64,000 nucleotides of DNA from Streptomyces endophytica (GCF_026153355.1 NZ_CP110636.1:5890001-5954000), one strand, 5' to 3'; positions 1-9,327 are shown, counted from the stretch's first letter. Program-made: numbers and translations. The notes: generated from the sequence alone by a model not told the origin.

Positions 1-726
1 GCGCGGCTCGGCGGCCGTGGTGCCGCCCGCGGACAGGGCGAGCACGGTCCGGCCGGCGCGCACGGCGTCCGCGGTGTCGCAGAGCACGTGGGTCTTCCCG
101 ATGCCGGGGAGTCCGCACAGCACGACCGGTGCCCCGCCCGTCGTCACCGCGGCGCGGGCCGCCGCCACGGCGGAGCTCCGCTGCCAGCCGCTGGCCGGGG
201 CGTGGAAGGCCGACCGGTAGTCCGCCGCGGGCGGCGGCTGCCCGGCCGGTAACGCCGTCACCGCGGGCTGCGGCGGTCCGGGCGCCTCGCCGCGGATCCC
301 GGCGCACAGCCGGGTGAAGAAACGGGGTTGGTCCAGTCCGCCACGGAAGTCGCAGTAGGTGAACCGGTCCAGGAAGTCCAGCTGTTCCAGCGCCGCGTCC
401 GAGGCGTCCGGGAGCAGTACCGGAATCACCCGCATCGAGCGGCCGCTGACCCGGGCCGCGACCGCGAGCCGTACCTCTTCGTTCTGCCACGGGCCGAGGC
501 CGTGTGGGCCGCACATCGCCAGACAGCACGGGCTGTTGGCCAACGCCTCGTTCTGACGCTCCTGCCAGGGCTCGCCCGCCACCAGGCACCAGTCGTCGAG
601 GAAGACGTGGAAACCCTCCGCGTGCAGCATCTCGGCGAGCCGGTGCACGGCCGCCAGATCCTTGGCGTTGTAGCTGATGAACGCGTCATAGGCCGACGCC
701 GCCGGACGGGCTTCGCTCCCCACCAC
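1..726 (-). CDS. TIR domain-P-loop NTPase protein, C-terminus off the window
   Basis: The frame is open to the left edge, so only about 242 residues are visible. About 12 residues in is YDAFISYN, the first beta strand and box 1 of TIR domains. FLDDW, PWQNE and VIPVLLP follow in TIR-like order. After a Pro-rich linker comes GLPGIGKTH, a Walker A motif, so the protein is a TIR fused to a STAND-type NTPase. Bacterial TIR domains are often NAD-cleaving effectors in anti-phage or signalling proteins; that activity is inferred here. I chose the GTG at 724-726 because a GGGGGA purine run sits directly upstream and it leaves a short lead before the TIR. The spacing is poor, and an in-frame GTG at 796-798 is an alternative. 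It is read away from the binding-protein gene on its right. Confidence 0.75.
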   Translation of the reverse strand, partial: MVGSEARPAASAYDAFISYNAKDLAAVHRLAEMLHAEGFHVFLDDWCLVAGEPWQERQNEALANSPCCLAMCGPHGLGPWQNEEVRLAVAARVSGRSMRVIPVLLPDASDAALEQLDFLDRFTYCDFRGGLDQPRFFTRLCAGIRGEAPGPPQPAVTALPAGQPPPAADYRSAFHAPASGWQRSSAVAAARAAVTTGGAPVVLCGLPGIGKTHVLCDTADAVRAGRTVLALSAGGTTAAEPR

Positions 727-895
727 TCCCCCATCGCACCGCGCAGCTCCACCACCGGTTTCCGGGGCACCACGGAGACGAACGGCGGCGCCCGGCACGG
801 TGACCCGATTATGCCCGCCAGCGGACCACCAGGTCACCGGTCAACGGGCGGACGCGGCCGCGGAGCGAGCGCCCGGACCGGCCGCGGCCGACCCC

Positions 896-932
896 CGCCG
901 GCCGGAAGGGCCCCGCCGGCCGGAAGGGCCCC
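896..932. repeat. 18-bp tandem direct repeat, two copies
   Basis: CGCCGGCCGGAAGGGCCCC occurs at 896-914 and again at 914-932, sharing one base. It lies just past the stop of the binding-protein gene and is rich in GGCC self-complementary words, so it may act in transcript ending. That role is a guess. Confidence 0.5.
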
Positions 933-938
933 CGCCCC

Positions 939-2075
939 TCACTCCCCCCAGATCTTCCGGTAGGCCTGCCGGTACCCCTCCGAGTCCCAGGACAGGGCGC
1001 CGCCGCTGTTGGTGGGGGTGGCGATGTGGACCGGGGCGACGTATCCGCTGTCCGGGGCGCCGGTGAAGGCGCGGTTGAACTCGTCGATGATCTGCCAGCC
1101 CTGTTCGGAGAGCGGCTCGGGCACGGTGGCGGCCTGGAACTGCTTGCCGTTGACGCGCTGGAACGCCGACGGGTCGCCGTCGCCGGCACCGATGTTGTAG
1201 GGGGTGCCGGCGCCGTCCCTGCCCGCGGCGCGCAGGGCGGGGGCGGCGTGCTGGAAGTACAGGTCGTTGATGGCCGCGGAGTACGTCCACGTGCGGCCGA
1301 AACGGGACAGCAGCGAGCGGACCTCCCCGATGGAGCGCCTACTGGCGTCGGGGATCGGGATGTTGGTGTAGCTCAGCAGCTTGACGCCGGAGCAGGTGGC
1401 GAGTTCCTTCTTGATCAGGTCGGACTTGTGCTTCGCGAAGGGCACCGTGGCGTCGGTGAACAGGACGACGCCGGCGTGACCACGGGAGCGGGTGATGATC
1501 CAGTCGGCGCTGATCTTCGCGACGTCCTCGACCCGGGAGGTGATGTTGCTGAAGAGCTGCGGGTCCTTGCTGGGGCCGGGGGTCGCGGTGGCGTGCCAGC
1601 CGATCAGCGGAATTCCCGCCGTACGGGCCTTCTTGGCCTCCTTCGCGACGGAGCCGGGGTCGAACCCGCTGAGGACGATGCCGTCCGGCTTGAGGGCGAG
1701 GGCCTGTTGGAAGGCGGCCCGGATGCCGCCGGGCGTGCCCTGGCCGTTGAGGGTGCGGGCGTGCCAGCCGAGGATCTTGGCGGCTTCCTGGAAGCCCTGG
1801 GCGACGCCGGCGACACCCGGGTTGGTCAGGGTCTGGGCTATGTAGACGACGGTCTTGCCGTGCACGGCCCTGGGTCCGGTGGTGGGGCCCTTCCAGGGGG
1901 CGTTGACCTCCTCGGCCTTCTTGACGGCCTGCTCGGCCCGGGAGAGGGCGGTGGGACAGCCGGGCTTGGCGGAGCTCTGGTGGGCGGCGGTGGCACCGGC
2001 GCCGGAATCGCAGCCGGCGGTGGCCATGACCAGGAGTGCGGCGGCGGTCACGACCGCCTTGCGGGTGGGGTGCAC
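939..2075 (-). CDS. Sugar-type ABC transporter substrate-binding lipoprotein
   Basis: This is a secreted binding protein of the periplasmic-binding-protein type used by sugar ABC importers. The N-terminus is a lipoprotein signal: a TRK basic start, a hydrophobic stretch and the lipobox ATAGC, so it should be anchored to the outer face of the membrane. The body has the alternating hydrophobic strands of the family (VVYIAQTL, DGIVLSGFD, IPLIGWHAT, HAGVVLFTD). The GTG start at 2073-2075 is preceded by GAGGA at a spacing of five bases and puts the signal peptide at residue 1; longer reads of the frame add a Pro-rich stretch without homology. About 378 residues is normal for the family. No permease or ATPase gene is next to it in the window, so the ligand is unknown. 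Confidence 0.8.
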   Translation of the reverse strand: MHPTRKAVVTAAALLVMATAGCDSGAGATAAHQSSAKPGCPTALSRAEQAVKKAEEVNAPWKGPTTGPRAVHGKTVVYIAQTLTNPGVAGVAQGFQEAAKILGWHARTLNGQGTPGGIRAAFQQALALKPDGIVLSGFDPGSVAKEAKKARTAGIPLIGWHATATPGPSKDPQLFSNITSRVEDVAKISADWIITRSRGHAGVVLFTDATVPFAKHKSDLIKKELATCSGVKLLSYTNIPIPDASRRSIGEVRSLLSRFGRTWTYSAAINDLYFQHAAPALRAAGRDGAGTPYNIGAGDGDPSAFQRVNGKQFQAATVPEPLSEQGWQIIDEFNRAFTGAPDSGYVAPVHIATPTNSGGALSWDSEGYRQAYRKIWGE

Positions 2076-2583
2076 GGGTGTCCTCGCAGCGCAGCATGGG
2101 GGTACGGGTGGGGGTGGGGGGAGACAGGTTACGGGTGGCGGTGGTCCGTGGGGCAGCCACCTGCGGGAGATGCCCCCACCGTCGGAGATGCCGTGTATGC
2201 CGCTCGTGCCGGACCCGGTGGAATCGCGCCAGTTCGCGCTCGCCTTCTCTCCCCCTTCGCACGGTTTCGGCCCGCTTCCCGCCCCTTCATTCCGCTTCCT
2301 GACGGGCACCGGCGGCCGGCGGCGGGGCGTTCAGCAGGGTTGTAACGGACCAAAGGTGACGAAGAGTTGAATACTGGGGGGCCTTGATGCGTCCCGTCTT
2401 GCATGCCCGTGCACAAGCGGTAGTGTTCACGGCCGGTTGACCGTGTGGCGGAATCTTTTCGCTCGCATTGAGGTGCAAACCTCGCATTCTTCGTGTTTCC
2501 CCGCCGCCGCGTTTCCCGTCGTCGGCGGTCGGCGACACCACCGCCCCGGTCACCGCTCAAGAGCACGTCGTAAGGAGGCCCGG
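2076..2583. promoter_or_regulatory. Divergent intergenic region between binding protein and conservon
   Basis: About 500 bases separate two divergent genes and should hold both promoters. A G-rich run at 2098-2121 (GGG.. TAC GGG T GGGGG T GGGGGG) fits a G-quadruplex pattern just upstream of the binding-protein start. TTGACC near 2436 followed by a T-rich TCTTTT could be part of a promoter for the conservon. No coding sequence is convincing. Confidence 0.35.
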
Positions 2584-5136
2584 GTGTCCGTGGACGCAGT
2601 GGACCCGCCGCAACACGAACCCGACCCGTCCCGGCGTTCACCGTTGCGACCGCGGTTCCGTCAGCGGGCGGACGCCCTCCTCGACCGCTGGCCGTTCCGG
2701 CGGAAGCTCAACGTCCTGGTGATCGCGCCGGTCGCGGTCGTCGGCGTGCTGCTGGGCGTCGGCGTCACCACCCAGGTGCAGAAGGCCCAGGACGCCGGCC
2801 GGAGCGCGGAGCTGGTCCGGGACAGCGAGCAGGTCACCAGGCTGATCAACGACGTACAGGCCGAGCACCGGCAGGCGCTGCTGCTCTCCGTGGAGCAGGA
2901 GTCGGTCCGTCCCGGCGCCGCCCTGCCGTCCACCGCGGCCTACCGCCGGACCCAGCAGGACACCGACGAGCAGGTCACCGCCGTGCACGCGGCATTCGGA
3001 CCGGGCCTGCCGAAGGACGAGGCCCGCGCCCTCGCGTACATCCGCGGTCTCACCGTCCTGCGCGACAAGGTCGAACGCGGATCGGTACCGGCTGCCACCA
3101 TCGACCCCGCGTACGCCGCCGCCGTCGGCTACCTGATCGACGGCATCGGCCTCGACCGCTACGCCGGCACCTCGTCGTCCTCGGTCACCAACCTCCTCGA
3201 CACGGTGCTGCGCGCCGACGCCGCCCACGCGGCCTTCGAGAGCGGGGTGTTCTCCGCCCAGACCCGGGACGCCAACGCGCTCACCGAGTACACCCGCGCG
3301 GTCGGCGCCCACAAGCTGTACGAGGAGCAGACCGCACGCTTCGGCCGGATCGCCGACCCGGAACAGGTCCTGGCACTCGACGGGATCGAGCGGGACGCCG
3401 AACAGAACGGCATCGAGGCCCAGTTCGCGGAGCTCCAGATCGACCCCGGCTCCCTGCAGGGCCAGACCCCGCACGAGCTGCGCAAGGCCATGGCCGCCGG
3501 AACCCGGCAGGCCGAGGCGCGCCTCGCCATCACCCGGTCACTGATCGAGCAGATCGCCACCCGGGCCGACGGCCTCTCCCGCAGCGCCCTCGACAACGCG
3601 CTGGTGATGCTCGGCCTCGCCCTGCTCGGCTTCGCCGCCTGGCTGACCTTCTCCGTCCTGGTCCGGCGCTCGGTCGTCCGTCCGCTGGCGGCCCTGACCG
3701 GCGCCGCCCAGCAGGTGGTCGACGTGGCCGGCGAGGAGCTCGCCCGGGTCGAGGACGACGACTCCGCGGACCGCACCCCGCTGCGACCACGGCCGATCCC
3801 CGTTCCGGTCCACGACGAGATCGGCCACCTGGCCGAGGCGTTCAACCAGGTGCAGGTGACCGCCGCGGCGCTGCTGGAACGGCAGGTGCTCAGCCGCCGC
3901 AACGTCGCCGAGATGTTCGGCAACGTCGGACGCCGCGTCAGCAACCTCACCTCGCGTCAGCTGATGCTGATCGACGCCGTGGAACGCGAGGAGACCGACC
4001 CGGACGTCCTGGAGCGGATGTACCGCATCGACCACATCGCCGTCCGCCTCCAGCGCAACGCCGACAGCCTGATGCTGCTCGCCGGCATCCGGGACCCCGA
4101 GGTGGAGGCCCGGCCGACCGGCCTGGCCAACGTCATCCGGGCCGGACTCGGCCAGATCGAGGGATACCAGCGGGTGTCGCTGCGGGCCGAGACGGAGGTC
4201 GTGGTCGCCCCCGACATCGTCGACGACCTGACGCTGATGCTCGCCGAACTGCTGGAGAACGCGGTCTCGTTCTCCCCGTCCGACACGCCCGTCGAGGTCG
4301 TCGTCCGGCCCGGCACCGACGTCACCTCGGACGGTGGGGCCCTGATCGAGGTCATCGACCACGGCCTGGGCATGAGCGCGGAACGCCTCGCCGAGGAGAA
4401 CTCCCGGCTGGTCCGCCGGGAACGGCTCGACCTCGTACCGACCAAGGTCCTCGGCCTGTTCGTGGTCGGCAACCTCGCCCGGCGCTCGGGCATCCGGGTC
4501 ACCCTGAGCCGTACCCCGGGCGGCGGGGTCACCGGCACCGTATGGCTCCCCTCGGCACTGCTGCTGGCCGTGAACCCTGCCCCGACGCCGTCGCCCGCCG
4601 AGGGCACGGAACGGGCCGGGGACACCGAACGGGCCGGGGGCACCGAACGGGCCGGGACCGCGGACATGTCCGAGTCCGGGACCGTGGCCGCGAACGAGCC
4701 CGTGCCGCACGCCGCCGAGCCCACGCCGTCCCCCGTCCCCGCCGCCACGCCCCTGCCCGTGCGGGCCCTCGCCACCGCGCCCGAACGGCAGCCGGGCGGG
4801 CCCTCGCGGGAGGGCGAGCTCCCCCGGCGCCTCCCGCGCCGCACCCCGGACGACGCGGAGCAGCCCACCCCCGCGCCCCGGCAGGACCGGTCCGTCCGGC
4901 CGCTGCGCCGGCGGGTACGGGGTGCGACGCTCGACATGACCACCCCGGCGGCCGACCGGACGGCGCAGACCGTGCGCCCGCCCGTCGACGCCGACGCGGT
5001 CCGATCGGAACTCGACGAATTCGAGGCCGCCGTACGCAGGGCGGAGCAAGAGAGTGCGCCCGCCACCAGCGAACCGGCGCCAACGCCACACCAGCAACCC
5101 CGGAAGGAGTCGGGCAGTGAGCACGCCGACAGGTAA
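2584..5136 (+). CDS. cvnA: Conservon sensor kinase-like protein (NIT-HAMP-HATPase)
   Basis: First gene of a conservon. About 850 residues. A first membrane helix spans about residues 40-62 (LNVLVIAPVAVVGVLLGVG). An extracellular nitrate/nitrite-sensing (NIT) type helical domain follows, then a second helix near 338-360, a HAMP-like segment and a histidine-kinase-like ATPase domain. The N box ELLENAVSFSP is near 555-565, the G1 box IDHGLGM near 591-597, and LFVVGNLARRSGI follows. The last 200 or so residues are Pro/Arg-rich and probably disordered, including GTERAG-type repeats. CvnA proteins lack the usual response-regulator partner and are known to interact with the CvnB-D proteins encoded next to them. 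The GTG start at 2584 has a strong AAGGAGG at a spacing of five. It overlaps cvnB by 20 bases. Confidence 0.88.
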   Translation: MSVDAVDPPQHEPDPSRRSPLRPRFRQRADALLDRWPFRRKLNVLVIAPVAVVGVLLGVGVTTQVQKAQDAGRSAELVRDSEQVTRLINDVQAEHRQALLLSVEQESVRPGAALPSTAAYRRTQQDTDEQVTAVHAAFGPGLPKDEARALAYIRGLTVLRDKVERGSVPAATIDPAYAAAVGYLIDGIGLDRYAGTSSSSVTNLLDTVLRADAAHAAFESGVFSAQTRDANALTEYTRAVGAHKLYEEQTARFGRIADPEQVLALDGIERDAEQNGIEAQFAELQIDPGSLQGQTPHELRKAMAAGTRQAEARLAITRSLIEQIATRADGLSRSALDNALVMLGLALLGFAAWLTFSVLVRRSVVRPLAALTGAAQQVVDVAGEELARVEDDDSADRTPLRPRPIPVPVHDEIGHLAEAFNQVQVTAAALLERQVLSRRNVAEMFGNVGRRVSNLTSRQLMLIDAVEREETDPDVLERMYRIDHIAVRLQRNADSLMLLAGIRDPEVEARPTGLANVIRAGLGQIEGYQRVSLRAETEVVVAPDIVDDLTLMLAELLENAVSFSPSDTPVEVVVRPGTDVTSDGGALIEVIDHGLGMSAERLAEENSRLVRRERLDLVPTKVLGLFVVGNLARRSGIRVTLSRTPGGGVTGTVWLPSALLLAVNPAPTPSPAEGTERAGDTERAGGTERAGTADMSESGTVAANEPVPHAAEPTPSPVPAATPLPVRALATAPERQPGGPSREGELPRRLPRRTPDDAEQPTPAPRQDRSVRPLRRRVRGATLDMTTPAADRTAQTVRPPVDADAVRSELDEFEAAVRRAEQESAPATSEPAPTPHQQPRKESGSEHADR

Positions 5137-5704
5137 GAGCGGTTCCGAGCGGGAGGAACCCACCGATCTGACAGCCGCCGCGGCCGACTTCACCTGGCTG
5201 CTGGACCGGTTCGCCACCCAGACCGCCGGTGTCGTCGACGCCATCGCGGTGTCGTCGGACGGCCTGCTGATCGCCGTTTCCCAACTGCGCGAACAGGCCG
5301 ACTCCGAGCGGCTCGCGGCGATCGTGTCGGGCGTCACGAGCCTGGCCGCCGGTGCGTCCGGCAACTACGGGCTCGGCGGCCTCAACAAGGTCATCATCGA
5401 CCTGGAGGGCGGCCATGTGCTGGTGTCGGCCATCGGCTGCGGTGCCGTCCTCGGCGTGGTCACCTCCAAGGAGGCGAAGCTCGGCAACATCGCCTACGAG
5501 ATGACCCTCTTCGCCAACCGGGCCGGCAGCGCGCTCACCCCCAACTGGTGCTGGAACTCAAGAAGAACGCCGGCGCCGCCCCGGCCCGCTGACCCGTCTC
5601 CCCCGGCGGACGCGGGGGCGCGGGCACAGCGGAGCGGAGGGCCACGGCCGGCACTGGGTTCAGGGCCGTGGCCCGGCGCCGGAAGAGGGACCTTGCCGGC
5701 CTGA
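5117..5704 (+). CDS. cvnB: Conservon roadblock/LC7 protein, probable C-terminal frameshift
   Basis: Roadblock/LC7-fold protein, second gene of the conservon. In this family it partners the GTPase (CvnD) and the sensor (CvnA) at the membrane. The fold is clear: DFTWLLDRFATQTAGVVDAIAVSSDG, GLLIAVS, LAAIVSGVTSLAAGASG, and NIAYEMTLFANR near the end. The GTG at 5117 has GGAAGGAG upstream. The frame as printed runs on into an unrelated Pro-rich tail ending at 5704. One extra C in the C run at 5538-5542 would restore the usual ending LVLELKKNAGAAPAR and a stop at 5590-5592. I therefore think the true gene is 5117-5592, about 158 residues, and that the tail is an artefact or a recent mutation. Confidence 0.85.
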   Translation: MSTPTGKSGSEREEPTDLTAAAADFTWLLDRFATQTAGVVDAIAVSSDGLLIAVSQLREQADSERLAAIVSGVTSLAAGASGNYGLGGLNKVIIDLEGGHVLVSAIGCGAVLGVVTSKEAKLGNIAYEMTLFANRAGSALTPNWCWNSRRTPAPPRPADPSPPADAGARAQRSGGPRPALGSGPWPGAGRGTLPA

Positions 5705-5767
5705 CCACAAGGTCACGGCCGGCACCGGAAGAGGATCACTGCGGTTGCGGGCGCTGAGAAGAGGATC

Positions 5768-6241
5768 ATGATGGTGGCCGGTGAACCAGAACCGAACGAG
5801 TCACCGAACGAGTCGGCGGGCAGCGCCCCGGACCCGTCGGAGCCGGCCGGCCGCGCGTCCGCGATCCGGCCCTTCCTGCTGACCGCCGGCCGGGTGGCGG
5901 GCGGCGGCACCGGCCCGCCGCTCCCGGTCGAGACCCAGATCGTCGCGACCGCCTCCGGGATCTCCGTCCTGGACTCCCTCTCGTTCGAACAACACGACAT
6001 CGTCGCCGCCTGCCGACAGCCGCAGTCGGTGGCCGAACTGGCCGCGCGGCTGCGCCTCCACCTCAACGTGGTCCGGGTGCTGGCGGAGGACCTGCGCGCC
6101 GCCGGGCATCTGGCGGTCCACGTCCCGCACGCCGGCACCACCCAGGACATCTCCGTACTGCGAAGGGTTATCGATGGTCTCCGTGCCGTCCCCGACTCAC
6201 GGGACACCGACTCGCGGGACACACTCCGTGACAGCGGTTGA
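5768..6241 (+). CDS. cvnC: Conservon DUF742 protein
   Basis: DUF742 family member, third gene of the conservon, about 157 residues. The N-terminus is acidic and disordered. The conserved core follows: SAIRPFLLTAGR, then a winged-helix-like part with LDSLSFEQHDIVAACRQPQSVAE, LAARLRLHLNVVRVLAEDL and AAGHLAVH. The function is not established; it is thought to be an adaptor in the CvnA-D complex. Two ATG codons stand at 5768 and 5771 behind AGAAGAGG, so the start is uncertain by one residue. The 3' end overlaps the cvnD frame by 68 bases, a common conservon feature that suggests coupled translation. Confidence 0.88.
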   Translation: MMVAGEPEPNESPNESAGSAPDPSEPAGRASAIRPFLLTAGRVAGGGTGPPLPVETQIVATASGISVLDSLSFEQHDIVAACRQPQSVAELAARLRLHLNVVRVLAEDLRAAGHLAVHVPHAGTTQDISVLRRVIDGLRAVPDSRDTDSRDTLRDSG

Positions 6242-6878
6242 ACCGCCGCCGGTACCGGTCAAGTTGGTCATCGCCGGCGGCTTCGGCGTCGGCAAGACCA
6301 CGGCCGTGGGCGCCATCTCCGAGATCCGGCCGCTGACCACGGAGGCCGCCATCACGGAGGTCGCGGCGGGGGTCGACGACCTCTCCCACACCCCCGGCAA
6401 AACGACGACCACGGTCGCCATGGACTTCGGCTGCATCACCATCGACCCGACGCTGAAGCTCTACCTGTTCGGCACCCCGGGCCAGGACCGGTTCGGCTTC
6501 ATGTGGGACGACGTGGTCGAGGGCGCCCTCGGCGGCCTGGTGATCGTGGACACCCGCCGGCTCGACGACTGTTACGCCGCGGTCGACTACTTCGAGCACA
6601 AGAACATCCCGTTCGCCGTCGCCGTCAACGCCTTCGACGGCGAGGTCCACCACGACCTCGACGAGGTGCGCTGGGCCCTGGACGTCTCCGACCACGTCCC
6701 CCTCATCGTCTTCGACGCCCGCACCACCGGCTCGGTCCGGGACGCCCTCCTGGTCGTACTGGAGGTCGCCCTCTCACGGGCGGAGGGCGCTACGGGGACT
6801 GAGCGGGGCGAACCCGTCGGAGACCTCTCGGGCCACACGGGCGCGGTCCGGCCGGTCCCGGCAAAGGCTCTTGCCTGA
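6174..6878 (+). CDS. cvnD: Conservon small GTPase
   Basis: Ras/MglA-like GTP-binding protein, last gene of the conservon. The G1 P-loop GGFGVGKTT is near residue 34, TTTVAMDFG serves as the switch I/G2 region, and FGTPGQDRF is the G3 motif with its Gln. The usual NKxD base-recognition motif is replaced by VAVNAFDG, as is common in CvnD proteins. The printed ATG at 6174 overlaps cvnC by 68 bases. A GTG at 6228, just before the conserved start TAVEPPPVPVKLVIAGG, is an equally good start and gives the usual length of about 200 residues. The C-terminus past residue 205 is Gly/Glu-rich and poorly conserved. Confidence 0.88.
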   Translation: MVSVPSPTHGTPTRGTHSVTAVEPPPVPVKLVIAGGFGVGKTTAVGAISEIRPLTTEAAITEVAAGVDDLSHTPGKTTTTVAMDFGCITIDPTLKLYLFGTPGQDRFGFMWDDVVEGALGGLVIVDTRRLDDCYAAVDYFEHKNIPFAVAVNAFDGEVHHDLDEVRWALDVSDHVPLIVFDARTTGSVRDALLVVLEVALSRAEGATGTERGEPVGDLSGHTGAVRPVPAKALA

Positions 6879-6938
6879 CGGACCCGAGGAGCAATCGGCA
6901 GCTCGTCGTCACCGCATGCACGGGCGGAGCCAATCAGC

Positions 6939-7187
6939 CTAGCCTCCAGGCCGGGACGCCCTGCCGACGGTGGCGGCCAGGGTACGCAGGACGGCCGTGC
7001 CGACGCCCACTGCCGAGGAGACCGGCCATACCACCCATCGCGTCAGATCACCTCGCAGGTCGGGATCCACCTCGACGGTCACCCGGAGATATCTGCTCTG
7101 CAGCGTGGTGACCTTGGTGGGCCGGGGTGCGGCAACGTCCTGTCCGCGCTGCAATGCCACGCGGTAGCTTTCCTTGCGCTGGCTCAT
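6939..7187 (-). CDS. Small protein translationally coupled to ParA-like gene
   Basis: 82 residues, not recognised. It is basic and has no clear membrane helix. Its ATG overlaps the stop of the ParA-like gene (ATGA, 7184-7187), so it should be translated together with it and may be its partner, as small DNA-binding or accessory proteins often are next to ParA. The middle reads TTLQSRYLRVTVEVDPDL, which looks like a beta-rich core. No helix-turn-helix is obvious. Confidence 0.5.
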   Translation of the reverse strand: MSQRKESYRVALQRGQDVAAPRPTKVTTLQSRYLRVTVEVDPDLRGDLTRWVVWPVSSAVGVGTAVLRTLAATVGRASRPGG

Positions 7188-7818
7188 GCCTCGTCCTGAC
7201 GCTTGATCAGTTCCTCCGCGAAGTCCATGTACGCCGACCCCTTGGCCTGGACCGGGTTCCCGAATGACTGGGCGTACAGGTCGAGTCGCGCGATCTGGGT
7301 GCTCAGCACCTCAAAACCCCGCTCGGTGAGTGCCTCGCGAGCGTCGGCATCGGGCCCGGTGCGCGTGGCATCGGGACGGTTGGTGCGATTGAGCAGGACC
7401 GCCGTGCGGGCCGGCTCGGCACGCAGGGACTGCACGTCCGCCATCTCGCCGCGGATGGGTGCCATCCGGTCCAGTTCGATGGGGCGGGGGTCACGGGCAC
7501 GATCCACTCACCGGCGTACCTCATGATGCTGCGGGTAATGCGGGGATGGTCCTCCAACTGGGGCGCATCGAGCACGACGGCCTCCCGGTTGCCAAGGAAG
7601 TCGTTCACGCGACGGTGGACATCCCCCACCGGCAGAGCGATCACCGGAAACGGAAAGCCACCGGCCAGCTCGCTCCAGCGCAGCGCGGAAGCGGCTGGGT
7701 CACCGTCGACCAGCAGAGGCGACCGGCCCGACTCATGAAGGGCATGGGCCAGCCACACAGCACTCGTCGTCTTCCCGACGCCCGGCTTGAGGTTCACAAA
7801 CGCACAGCTCAACGGCAC
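7184..7818 (-). CDS. ParA-like partition ATPase, frameshifted
   Basis: ParA/MinD-type ATPase of the kind found on plasmids and integrative elements. The deviant Walker A is CAFVNLKPGVGKTT; most ParA proteins have KGGVGKTT, so a Pro replaces a Gly. LLVDGDPAASALRW is the A' motif and VVLDAPQ the Walker B region. The frame is lost after IVPVTP and resumes in another frame as PIELDRMAPIRGEM through to EELIKRQDEA. One extra base in the G runs at 7481-7490 (+ strand) joins the two halves. The GTG at 7816-7818 gives the typical short N-terminus; upstream GTGs at 7863 and 7914 are in frame but add nothing recognisable. An IS701-type element lies about 100 bases upstream and may have removed the promoter. 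Confidence 0.6.
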
Positions 7819-7918
7819 GAGAGCTGACAATAACGGGCGCGATCGTCCAGCTTCGGTCGGCACGAGGGCACGGCTTCGTGGTTCACCCGCACGCCAGCGA
7901 GAAAGGGCGGGCACCTAG

Positions 7919-9308
7919 TACTCCAGTCAGAAATCGTTGCCTGAGCCGGCCCTTCTTCGGTAGTGGCAGTGTCGGGCGGTGGCTTGGTGGTGTCTGCGCC
8001 AGTGGGGACCAGTTCAGTGCGTGCGCGATGGGGTCGTTGTCGGGTCTGGGGTGGGGAAGGAGAACGTCCAGGAGCCGCCGGACCTCTGCCACCGTGATGG
8101 GGATGGTGCTGGTGGTGTCGTTTCTACTGCCCTCTTTTCGGTGGTCTGGGCTGCCAGGGCACTCAGGAAAGCGTGGGCGAGCATGGCCAGGGTGATGTGC
8201 CGAACCAGCCTGGATAGCGGCGGACCTCGTACTGGTCCAGGCCACACTCGTTCTTGGCGGCCTGGAAGGCTTCCTCGATCGCCCAGCGGAATCCGGCGAC
8301 CCGGACCAGGTCCGCGACCGTGGTGCCGTTGGGCGCGTAGGCGACGAAGTAGGCGATTTCATCGGTCCTGGTCAGGCTGCGGCGGGCCAGCATCCACCGC
8401 TGGTGCGTCGGTGTGTCGCCGTCGAAGACGTCGATGGCCGGCAGGCGGGCGGCGGCCCAGCCATAGACCCGCGGGCCCTTGGCGCCTTCGCCGCAGGACA
8501 TCCGCTCCCAGGCATCCGGTGGTGCCTGGGCGATGGCGTGGTCGATCCGCGCGAAGGGAGCGTGGAGCTGCTGGGACTTCGGCACGGCCAGGACGTAGCC
8601 GACACCGGCTTCCTCCAGGGTGCGGCGCATGCGCCATTCCTGGCCGTAGGCACAGTCGTCGGTCACCCAGGCGATGGGCAGGGGCGAGGCCAGTGCCCGC
8701 AGGATCATCGCGCGGGCCAGCTTGCCCTTGGTCGCAAACCCACGGTTGTCCGGAATGCCTGCCGCCCGGCACCGATCCGTGTCACCGGTCCAGGACTTCG
8801 GCAGGTAGAGCTCCCGATCCACCAGTGCCCGTCCCTTGGCCGTGGCGTAGGCGGCAAAGACTCCGATCTGGCAGTTCTCGGTACGGCCGGCCGTGCCGGA
8901 ATACTGCCGCTGGACACCGGCCGACGTCGTGCCCTTCTTGAGGAAGCCGGTGTCGTCCACGACCAGCACACCGTCCGGACAATTGAGTTGGTCAGCGACG
9001 TACTGCTGCACATCGTCCCGGAGTGCGTCGGCGTCCCAAGATGCACCGTTGAGCAGATGCTGGAAGCCGGCAGGTCCGCGGTGACCTGCATACTCGGCCA
9101 GCTGCCAGCCGTTCTTGCGCTCAACCGGCGCCAGAAGGCCCCGCACGTAGTCCCGCATCCGCCATCGCAGATCCACCCGCGAGAACCGACCGGCCACCCG
9201 CGCGAACACCGACTCCAGCTCGGCCGCCCACAGACCGGCCTCATCCACCCCCACCATGCCCTGAACAACGAAGCCAACCAGCTCAGGCAACGATTTCTGA
9301 CTGGAGTA
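7919..9308 (-). mobile_element. IS701-family insertion sequence
   Basis: The ends are perfect 27-bp inverted repeats, 7919-7945 and 9282-9308, beginning TACTCCAGTCAG. They are flanked on both sides by CTAG (7915-7918 and 9309-9312), which fits the 4-bp YTAR target duplication known for IS701. It holds one transposase gene, on the minus strand. The right flanking CTAG is also the left flank of the next element. Confidence 0.85.
8163..9257 (-). pseudogene. IS701-family transposase, C-terminus frameshifted
   Basis: DDE transposase of the IS701 family. Family segments include AYVRGLL-like YVRGLLAPVERKNGW, VLVVDDTGFLKKG (first catalytic Asp region), WVTDDCAYG (second Asp) and WAIEEAFQAAKNECGLDQYEVRRYPGW (catalytic Glu helix). 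After YPGWF the frame goes off into a wrong ending at 8163. The expected continuation, HITLAMLAHAFLSALAAQ, is present in a second frame. The final part, IPITVAEVRRLLDVLLP, is in a third frame, ending near 7940. Two frame breaks near 8201 and 8110 therefore separate the tail. The ATG at 9255-9257 is preferred; a TTG at 9288-9290 overlaps the terminal repeat. It is probably inactive unless the breaks are sequencing errors. Confidence 0.75.
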
Positions 9309-9327
9309 CTAGGCTGTTTCGTTTGGA

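Noticed and set aside
5593..5704. Extra 37-residue tail of CvnB
   Set aside because: It comes from a probable one-base loss; the restored frame gives the family ending and a stop at 5592.
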